A stretch of DNA of 64,000 nt from Bin125 sp026705025. Lineage in GTDB: Bacteria; Chloroflexota; Dehalococcoidia; Bin125. Made by a program: the position numbers and the translations under genes. The stretch lies in the NCBI GenBank assembly GCA_026705025.1, contig JAPPBN010000046.1:185779-249778 (forward strand), given 5' to 3'. This document shows positions 58,056 to 64,000 of this stretch, in pieces (the first letter of the stretch is position 1; every line of letters begins with the position of its first letter). The notes beneath the pieces are model-generated. The model saw only the letters and a list, made by a program, of their open reading frames with translations, searched no databases and had not been told where the DNA came from.

Positions 58056-59720
58056 ATGACAGACAGCGGCGAATCTCACGGACTCTCCTATCGAATCGAC
58101 GCATCAACGCCGATTCAATCGACGGTCGATACCGGCTCGGCTGAGTTCCGCGAGAACGCCGCCTGGATGCGCGGCCTGGTGGAAGAGTTGCGCGGACGTG
58201 AGGCCGTCGTCAGGAACGGCGGAGGCCAGCGCAGCGTCGACCGACACCACTCTCGGGGCAAACTGCTCGCCCGAGAGCGGATCGAGCGCATGCTTGACCC
58301 TGACTCGCCATTCCTCGAGCTCTCCTCCCTCGCGGCGAACGGGATGTACGGCGACGAGGCTCCAGGGGCCGGGATCGTCACGGGGATCGGCCGGGTTGCC
58401 GGGCGCGAGATCATGGTCGTCGCCAACGACGCGACCGTGAAGGGCGGCAGCTACTACCCGGTGACTGTGAAGAAACACCTGCGGGCGCAGGAGATCGCCG
58501 CACAGAATCGACTGCCCTGCGTCTATCTCGTCGACTCAGGCGGCGCATTCTTGCCCATGCAGGCCGACGTCTTCCCCGACCGCGACCACTTCGGCCGCAT
58601 TTTCTACAACCAGGCCACCATGTCTGCGGCCGGCATCCCCCAGATCGCCGCAGTCATGGGATCCTGCACGGCTGGCGGCGCGTACGTCCCGGCGATGTCA
58701 GATGAAGCGATCATCGTCGACGGCGTCGGCACCATCTTCCTGGGCGGGCCGCCCCTGGTTCGCGCGGCGACCGGCGAGGAGATATCGGCCGAAGAGCTCG
58801 GGGGCGGACTGGTCCATACGCAGATCTCGGGCGTCGCCGATCATCTCGCCGAGGACGACGAGCACGCGCTGGAGCTCGTCCGCGCCGCCGTTGCCAATCT
58901 GGGCCGCGAAGCGGCCGCCGACTGGCCGGTGTCTCCCCCCGATCAGATCGAGCCGCCGTTGTATAACCCGGATGAGATCTACGGCATCGTTCCCCAATCG
59001 ACGCGCAAGTCGTACGACGTGCGCGAAGTGATTGCCCGAGTCGTGGATGGATCGCGATTGCATGAGTTCAAGCCGTCATACGGGAGTACGCTCGTCTGTG
59101 GGTTCGCGAGGGTGATGGGTCATCCGGTTGGGATCGTGGCGAACAACGGCATTCTGTTTTCCGAGTCGGCACTCAAAGGGGCGCACTTCATCCAGCTCTG
59201 CGCCAAGCGCGGCACGCCGCTGCTCTTCCTGCAGAACATCACCGGATTCATGGTTGGCCGCCGCTACGAGCGCGAAGGCATCGCCAAGCATGGCGCCAAG
59301 ATGGTGACGGCCGTCGCCTGCGCCGAGGTGCCGAAGTTCTCGATCGTGCTGGGCGGGTCCTTCGGCGCGGGCAACTACGCGATGTGCGGACGGGCGTACT
59401 CTCCGCGTCTGCTCTGGACCTGGCCCAACGCCCGCGTCTCGGTGATGGGCGGCGAGCAGGCGGCCAACGTGCTGCTCACTATCCGTCAGGACGCGCTCGC
59501 GCGACAGGGCCAGGAGATGACCTCGGACGAGCGACGAGAGTTCATGGCTCCCACGCTGGAGAAGTACGAAGAGGAAGGCGCCGCGTACTACGGCTCAGCC
59601 CGAATCTGGGACGACGGCATCCTCGATCCGATCGACACCCGACAGGCTCTCGCCGTTGGTCTGGCGGCCGCGCGCAATGCGCCGGTGCCAGAGTCGAACT
59701 TCGGCGTCTTCCGGATGTAG
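58056..59720 (+). CDS. Acyl-CoA carboxylase carboxyltransferase subunit (MccB-like)
   Basis: A 554-residue biotin-dependent carboxyltransferase that transfers carboxyl groups from biotin to an acyl-CoA. Blocks match 3-methylcrotonyl-CoA carboxylase beta: RHHSRGKLLARERIERMLD, IVTGIGRVAGREIMVVAND, LVDSGGAFLPMQADVFPD (with the acyl-CoA site), GSCTAGGAYVPAMSDE, FLGGPPLVRAATGE, NITGFMVGRRYE and GGSFGAGNYAMCGRAY. It would fit leucine/isoprenoid acid catabolism beside the enoyl-CoA hydratase. The biotin carboxylase subunit is not in the window. GGGAG precedes ATG 58056. Confidence 0.93.
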   Translation: MTDSGESHGLSYRIDASTPIQSTVDTGSAEFRENAAWMRGLVEELRGREAVVRNGGGQRSVDRHHSRGKLLARERIERMLDPDSPFLELSSLAANGMYGDEAPGAGIVTGIGRVAGREIMVVANDATVKGGSYYPVTVKKHLRAQEIAAQNRLPCVYLVDSGGAFLPMQADVFPDRDHFGRIFYNQATMSAAGIPQIAAVMGSCTAGGAYVPAMSDEAIIVDGVGTIFLGGPPLVRAATGEEISAEELGGGLVHTQISGVADHLAEDDEHALELVRAAVANLGREAAADWPVSPPDQIEPPLYNPDEIYGIVPQSTRKSYDVREVIARVVDGSRLHEFKPSYGSTLVCGFARVMGHPVGIVANNGILFSESALKGAHFIQLCAKRGTPLLFLQNITGFMVGRRYEREGIAKHGAKMVTAVACAEVPKFSIVLGGSFGAGNYAMCGRAYSPRLLWTWPNARVSVMGGEQAANVLLTIRQDALARQGQEMTSDERREFMAPTLEKYEEEGAAYYGSARIWDDGILDPIDTRQALAVGLAAARNAPVPESNFGVFRM

Positions 59721-59726
59721 CCGCCG

Positions 59727-62264
59727 ATGTCCGGCGCAGGAATCGATCCGCGAACTGATCCGACAGCCGGCGAGCGCGGTCTGCCGCACCTGGCAGGCCT
59801 CGACGGGATCCGTGGGCTTGCGGCGCTGGCCGTGGTGCTGTTTCACGCCGGTGTCGCCTGGCTGCCGGCGGGATTTCTTGGCGTTGATGTCTTCTTCGTC
59901 GTCTCGGGATTCCTGATCACCGCATTGCTGATTGCCGAGCGCGAGCGCTCCTCCGACACGGACCTGGCCCGATTCTGGCTTCGCCGCGCTCGACGGTTGC
60001 TGCCGGTCCTGGCGCTCGTCCTGATCGTGACCACGGTCTATGCCGCCCTGATGCTTCGCGACACGCTGGGGCAGCATCTGCACGACGTGCTGATGGCCGC
60101 GGTGTACTTCACCAACTGGGATCTGATCCTGCGCGGCGTGTCGTACTTTGAGATGTTCGAGCGGCCTTCGCAACTGCGGCACCTCTGGTCGCTGGCGGTC
60201 GAGGAGCAGTTCTACATCGTCTGGCCCATCGTGTTCGCCCTGGTCATGCGCTTCCTCAATCTGCGCTGGTTGTGGTGCATCGTCGCGGCCCTGGCGCTGA
60301 TGTCGCTGATCTGGATGGTTGTCCTCTTCACGCCGGGTACTGATCCATCGCGGGTCTACTTTGGCAGCGATCCGCGAGCGTTCACCATCCTGATCGGCGT
60401 CGCGGTCGGCCTGGTCTGGAAGCCGTGGCGATTCACGTGGGATCGGCCGGTCGGGTTCGCTATGGACATCCTTGCCGTACTCGGTCTGGCAATGATCGTC
60501 GTCATCATGGTCATCGGCCGCCACTGGAGCGACTGGATGTACCCGTGGGGTCTGCTGGGCATTTCAGCGGCAGCGATCGTGGTGGTCTCATTCGTCGTCC
60601 GGCCCGGCTCCCTGGTCGGGCGGGCACTGGAGACTCCACCACTGCGCTGGATGGGTCAGCGCAGCTACAGCATCTATCTCTGGCACTGGCCGGTGTTACT
60701 GGCGCTGCAATGGGAGTTCAACTTCGTTCCCAACACCGTCGCCATCGTGGCTGCGGCCCTTGTGGCCACGTTCCTGTTGTCTGAGATCAGTTACCGATTC
60801 GTCGAGACGCCCATGCGCCGGCCGCAATTCTGGGCCAATGCCCGATTCCGTGCGTTGCGAGCGGACCCTCGGGCAGTCGCCGCGGTCGCCGCCTCTGTTT
60901 CGTTGGCAGTCTTCCTCGGCCTGTTGATCGGGTTCGCCGTAATGCCCGGACGCTCGCCGTCGGATCTGCTCTTCTCCGCCTCGGCCGAGCAGTCGGCACG
61001 CAGTCAGGCTGTCGAGCCGGATAGTGTGAGCGAGCGCGATGCGGCACGGCCTGCCATTCAGCGTGTGATCACCAGCGACAATCCACGGGCTGCCGCAGCT
61101 GAGGACGACTCCCGCCTGTCGCTGGCAGATGACTCCGAGGACCAAAAAATCTTAGGCTCAAGCGGCGGAGAACCGGGCGGAGATGCGGCGTCGCTCACGG
61201 CCGCTCAGCAGGGGGCTCGGTCCGAGGACGGACAGCCCGATCCAGATTCTCCAGCTCGGTTCGCGGCAGAACAGCCGTTGATTCAATACCCGCCCGGCGA
61301 CTACCAGACCCGCTACATCGTCGAGCCCGGCGATTCGCCCTACGGACTGATGAACCGATTCGGGATGAGCCGGCATCGATTTGTTGAGCTGAACGGCGAT
61401 AACGCACTGCGGATCATCCACCCCGGCGACGTGTTGACCGTGCCGTGCCCGGGCACTGCTCCATGCGCGTTTGTGCAGATTGAGCAGCGTGGCCATGGAT
61501 GTCTGAGCTGGCAGAACGACGGCGTGACCGAACGCGTCTGCCGGTCCTCGGCGTTCCTGGTCGATTTGCCGATGCGATTCATGGCCGAGCCGGGGGGACC
61601 GCTCGACGCCATGCCGACCTGGTCGTGGGGGAGCGGCGACCAGGCCGAGTCTCTGGGGTTCACGCTGCTGCTCGACCACATCAACGAGGAGTCGCTACGT
61701 CCCACGGTGCTGAGCCTGAACTTCGGACTGCCTCCGTTGGCGATTGGCGATTCGGTCATGGTCGGCGCCAAGTCGCGCCTCGAACAGGTCGGGATCGAAG
61801 TCGACGCCGAAGTCGGGCGACTGGCCCATACGGCGATCTCGATCCTGAGGGAGGACAGCGCGAGAAACGGCGCCCGCGATACGGTCATTTTCCACGCCGT
61901 CGGTACCAGCTTTCTCGATGCCCGGGGATTTCAGAAACTGCTCGAGGCCGCCGAGGGCGTCCGCCACCTGATCGTTCTGACCCGGCAGTTCCCACCACGC
62001 GAGCCGCTGCTGAGCTACGAACGAGATACCAACAGGATGCTGCGCGAAGAGGCCGCCAAGCACGCCTGGGTGACCCTGGTGGACTGGAATGAAATCACCG
62101 ACGGGCGGGAGGACGAGGTCTCATGGGACGGCACGCACCTGAACTCGTTTGGCCGTCAGCTCTACACGGATAGCATTCTCGCGGCCGTCGTCAGCCGGCT
62201 GCCGCCCCAGTTTGCGGTCTATTCGGAGATCACGCAGCCGCTGGATAGCTGGTCGGGCAACTAG
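59727..62264 (+). CDS. Acyltransferase-3 with LysM and SGNH domains
   Basis: An 845-residue membrane enzyme. Residues about 20-400 form the acyltransferase-3 (OafA/YrhL) domain, with LAGLDGIRGLAALAVVLFHAG, GVDVFFVVSGFLI, the RHLWSLAVEEQFY motif and about ten hydrophobic helices. A long hydrophilic linker (420-510) follows. A LysM-like module reads RYIVEPGDSPYGLMNRFGMS to GDVLTVPCP. The C-terminal SGNH hydrolase starts at AIGDSVMVGAK and ends with the Asp-His pair in DGTHLNSFG. The fusion suggests O-acetylation of peptidoglycan or cell-surface glycans, with LysM anchoring to the wall. It starts 6 bases after the carboxylase stop. Confidence 0.92.
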   Translation: MSGAGIDPRTDPTAGERGLPHLAGLDGIRGLAALAVVLFHAGVAWLPAGFLGVDVFFVVSGFLITALLIAERERSSDTDLARFWLRRARRLLPVLALVLIVTTVYAALMLRDTLGQHLHDVLMAAVYFTNWDLILRGVSYFEMFERPSQLRHLWSLAVEEQFYIVWPIVFALVMRFLNLRWLWCIVAALALMSLIWMVVLFTPGTDPSRVYFGSDPRAFTILIGVAVGLVWKPWRFTWDRPVGFAMDILAVLGLAMIVVIMVIGRHWSDWMYPWGLLGISAAAIVVVSFVVRPGSLVGRALETPPLRWMGQRSYSIYLWHWPVLLALQWEFNFVPNTVAIVAAALVATFLLSEISYRFVETPMRRPQFWANARFRALRADPRAVAAVAASVSLAVFLGLLIGFAVMPGRSPSDLLFSASAEQSARSQAVEPDSVSERDAARPAIQRVITSDNPRAAAAEDDSRLSLADDSEDQKILGSSGGEPGGDAASLTAAQQGARSEDGQPDPDSPARFAAEQPLIQYPPGDYQTRYIVEPGDSPYGLMNRFGMSRHRFVELNGDNALRIIHPGDVLTVPCPGTAPCAFVQIEQRGHGCLSWQNDGVTERVCRSSAFLVDLPMRFMAEPGGPLDAMPTWSWGSGDQAESLGFTLLLDHINEESLRPTVLSLNFGLPPLAIGDSVMVGAKSRLEQVGIEVDAEVGRLAHTAISILREDSARNGARDTVIFHAVGTSFLDARGFQKLLEAAEGVRHLIVLTRQFPPREPLLSYERDTNRMLREEAAKHAWVTLVDWNEITDGREDEVSWDGTHLNSFGRQLYTDSILAAVVSRLPPQFAVYSEITQPLDSWSGN

Positions 62265-62677
62265 TCGGGCAGCGATTGCTGGTAACCGGTCACCGAGACC
62301 ACATCGCGGCGCTGAAACAGCCACTCGCCGTCGACCTTGACGACGACGTCCTCGTAACCGAGCAGCACCGACGCCACCGACCCGTCCGGCGACGGCACCT
62401 TGAAATCGAGGAAGCACTTGTGCTGACAGGTGTCGCCGTCGATCTCGAAGAGGTGGTTGTCGGTGAAGTGCATGCCGCCGGGGAACGCCTCGGCGAGCTG
62501 CCCGCAGAACGCTACGAGCGCCTCGCGGCCCTCGGCCTGCCCGGCCGGCCCGGCGAAGACGCCGTCCTCGGTGAACGTCGCCGCCCAGCCCTCGCCGTCG
62601 GCTTGGTCAACGGTGTAGTTGTAGACCGAACACAGATCGATGATCGCGAATCGGTCCTCAAGCGAAATCTTGCTCAT
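62261..62677 (-). CDS. SnoaL-like (NTF2-fold) protein
   Basis: A 138-residue SnoaL_4-type protein. It starts with EDRFAIIDLCSVYNYTVDQAD, then the FTEDGVFAGP pocket segment, HFTDNHLFEIDGD and VVVKVDGEWLFQRRDVV. This group contains dehydratase- and isomerase-like enzymes and scytalone-dehydratase relatives. Function is unknown. Its stop overlaps the acyltransferase stop in CTAG, and a family B hairpin lies just upstream of its start. Confidence 0.85.
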   Translation of the reverse strand: MSKISLEDRFAIIDLCSVYNYTVDQADGEGWAATFTEDGVFAGPAGQAEGREALVAFCGQLAEAFPGGMHFTDNHLFEIDGDTCQHKCFLDFKVPSPDGSVASVLLGYEDVVVKVDGEWLFQRRDVVSVTGYQQSLPD

Positions 62678-62699
62678 TGTCCGTCTCCTAACTGATCCG

Positions 62700-62745
62700 A
62701 GAGCTCCCCCTCTGGGGGAGCTGCCGCGAAGCGGCTGAGGGGGCC
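62700..62745 (+). repeat. Family B hairpin repeat
   Basis: GAGCTCCCCC-TCT-GGGGGAGCT, GCCGC-GAA-GCGGC, TGAGGGGGC between two minus-strand genes. Confidence 0.85.
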
Positions 62746-62764
62746 CGCCGCTACATCAAGGCGG

Positions 62765-63163
62765 TCAGTCCAGCACCGCGATTGCCTCGACCTCGATCAT
62801 GAACTCCGGCGCGGCCAGGGCCTGCACGCCGATCAACGTGCTCGCAGGCGCGGTGGTGCCTCCGAAGATCGCCTTGCGGGCGTCGTTCAAGGCCCTGCCC
62901 ATCGACGCGTCGTAGTTGACGATGTACACGTTGGTCTTGGCCACGTCGGCCGGCGTCGCGCCGGCCGCCTCGATCGCAACCGCCAGGTTCTCGTATGCCT
63001 TCTTCGCCTGAGCGGCGAAATCGCCCTCGCCGACGATTCCACCCTCGACGTCCCACGCGACCTGTCCCGAGATGTAGATCGTCTTGCTGCCGGTCGCCGC
63101 GACGACCTGTGTGAACGACCTCATGTTGACCAGGCCGTCGGGAAGAATGTGTTCCAGTGCCAT
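62765..63163 (-). CDS. Rid family protein lacking the RidA arginine
   Basis: A 132-residue YjgF/RidA-fold protein that assembles as a trimer in the family. The core is YISGQVAWDVEGGIVGEGDF, NLAVAIEAAGATPADVAKTNVYIVNY (parts) and EFMIEVEAIAVLD. At the position where RidA has its imine-hydrolysing Arg (PARS), this protein has PAST, so it is more like Rid4-7 proteins and probably is not a 2-aminoacrylate deaminase. AGAGGAG precedes ATG 63163. Confidence 0.9.
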   Translation of the reverse strand: MALEHILPDGLVNMRSFTQVVAATGSKTIYISGQVAWDVEGGIVGEGDFAAQAKKAYENLAVAIEAAGATPADVAKTNVYIVNYDASMGRALNDARKAIFGGTTAPASTLIGVQALAAPEFMIEVEAIAVLD

Positions 63164-63262
63164 TGATGCTCCTCTGTGGATCTGCCTGAAGAATCGGTCT
63201 CGTTGGACGCTTACGATAGCGTCGAATGCAATCGCCCGCCTGATCGACGAAGGAAGCAGATC

Positions 63263-63895
63263 ATGCCCCGCTACGGACGACTCGGCCTGCCGCTGTACGA
63301 AGCGATCTATTCGATGCGCGCCATCCGGCGCATGCGGCCCGATCCGATTTCTGACCAAGACCTGGAGATCATCCTCGACGCCGCGCGCCAGGCCCCAAAT
63401 GGCGGCAATGCCCAGCCGTGGCATTTCCTCGTCGTGCGGGACCCGGCGAAGAAGGCCGAGCTGGGGACGCTCTACCACGAAGCCTGGTGGGCCAAGCGAG
63501 CCGACGAGGGAATCGAAGGTCCGGACCATCCCGCATTCGAGAATCCCGTCCGCCGCTCCGCCATGCGACTGGCCGACGAAATCGGCGATGTTCCCGTCAT
63601 GATCCTGCTCTGCGCCACCGCGCCCGGTGCTGGCACGGCTCAGTCAGTGATTCCCTCCGTCCAGAACATGCTCCTCGCCGCTCGCGGCCTCGGCATCGGC
63701 GGCACTATCACGACACTGCATCCGGTCGTCGACGAGCGGGCCAGGGCTCTGTTCGACATCCCCGGTGAGGCGCAGATCGTCTACTGCGTCCCCCTCGGCT
63801 ATCCCCGAGGCCGCTTCGGCCCGCTCAATCGAAAGCCGCTGCGAGACATCGTCTCAGAAGACGCCTGGGGCGCGACGCCGGACTGGGTCGAGTAG
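63263..63895 (+). CDS. Nitroreductase family protein
   Basis: A 210-residue flavin oxidoreductase. It has the EAIYSMRAIRRMRPDPI start with the FMN-binding Arg residues, ARQAPNGGNAQPWHFLVV, the MLLCATAPG strand, SVIPSVQNMLLAARGLGIG and the C-terminal YCVPLGYPRGRFG. The family reduces nitroaromatics, quinones or enones with NAD(P)H. AAGGAAG upstream supports ATG 63263. It is the second nitroreductase of the window (the other is at 36859) and shares little with it outside the family core. Confidence 0.92.
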   Translation: MPRYGRLGLPLYEAIYSMRAIRRMRPDPISDQDLEIILDAARQAPNGGNAQPWHFLVVRDPAKKAELGTLYHEAWWAKRADEGIEGPDHPAFENPVRRSAMRLADEIGDVPVMILLCATAPGAGTAQSVIPSVQNMLLAARGLGIGGTITTLHPVVDERARALFDIPGEAQIVYCVPLGYPRGRFGPLNRKPLRDIVSEDAWGATPDWVE

Positions 63896-63905
63896 GGCTA
63901 CTCAA

Positions 63906-63950
63906 GAGCTCCCCCTTTGGGGGAGCTGTCGCGGAGCGACTGAGGGGGCC
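63906..63950 (+). repeat. Family B hairpin repeat
   Basis: GAGCTCCCCC-TTT-GGGGGAGCT, GTCGC-GGA-GCGAC, TGAGGGGGC. The second stem carries compensatory changes relative to 62700-62745. Confidence 0.85.
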
Positions 63951-63980
63951 GGCCACCACAACGTCGACAGTCGACCCCGA

Positions 63981-64000
63981 GGCCCCCTCCGCCCCTGCGG
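63981..64000 (-). repeat. Possible start of an inverted family B repeat at the window edge
   Basis: GGCCCCCTCCGCC at the edge matches the reverse complement of the family B 3' end. The rest lies outside the window. Confidence 0.4.

Noticed and set aside
1..64000. Global reassignment of TGA to an amino acid
   Set aside because: TGA terminates many genes at family-typical lengths here, for example thiN, PAC2, the permease at 28596 and the third CoA-transferase.

Overview
The window is a gene-dense, GC-rich bacterial chromosome segment with about 60 genes, no rRNA or tRNA that I can see, and no phage or transposase genes. The gene mix suggests a free-living aerobic or microaerobic member of the Chloroflexota, possibly near the SAR202/Dehalococcoidia lineages: five LLM-class flavin oxidoreductases, three family III CoA-transferases, paired MaoC-like hydratases, a HrcA/CIRCE-controlled groEL, a PAC2 protein and several soluble-redox enzymes. 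This taxonomic reading is an inference from gene content, not a phylogeny.

Main discovery: two genes carry an in-frame TGA exactly where a catalytic cysteine is expected, each followed by a hairpin fitting the bacterial SECIS consensus. One is a ferredoxin-thioredoxin reductase catalytic subunit (26016-26477), whose CPC-X16-CPC-X8-CHC signature reads CH-TGA. The other is an OsmC-family protein (55508-55978), with TGA at the peroxidatic Cys. Both are best read as selenoproteins. Conventional gene calling would truncate the first and split the second. The selenocysteine machinery itself is not in the window.

Layout. 1-10 kb: end of a D-2-hydroxyacid dehydrogenase, an LLM oxidoreductase, thiamine pyrophosphokinase, a metallo-beta-lactamase-fold hydrolase, an FmdB zinc ribbon, a small S26 protease, CIRCE-groEL, a helix-turn-helix protein, pyruvate kinase and a glutaredoxin-like protein. 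10-16 kb: a minus-strand operon cysD-cysN-tupA-tupB-tupC (sulfate activation plus tungstate-type ABC transport), divergent from a MOSC protein. 16-27 kb: lipoproteins, Bcp peroxiredoxin, a zinc-binding lipoprotein that appears to fuse a ZnuA-type receptor with an AztD-like beta-propeller, oligoribonuclease, a zinc-type permease with a Cys-rich repeat tail, SDR, AhpD-like protein, methyltransferase, PAC2, the selenoprotein FTR and a zinc-independent S14. 27-31 kb: an Fbp-type iron ABC operon. 31-47 kb: LLM oxidoreductases, hydrolases, nitroreductase, MFS, S9 peptidase and an MrfA-like helicase. 46-64 kb: acyl-CoA chemistry (PanE-like, MaoC pair, enoyl-CoA hydratase, three CaiB paralogues, acyl-CoA carboxylase subunit), cytochrome c, aminotransferase, the selenoprotein OsmC, RibD-like reductase, NHL protein, an acyltransferase-LysM-SGNH fusion, RidA-like protein and nitroreductase.

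Non-coding layer. At least four families of short hairpin repeats are scattered between genes and sometimes supply start regions, C-termini or stop codons. Three places carry direct repeats phased at 10 bp. Eight convergent gene pairs interlock their stop codons in a 4-bp CTAG or CTAA. Starts were chosen mainly from Shine-Dalgarno spacing and family alignment.
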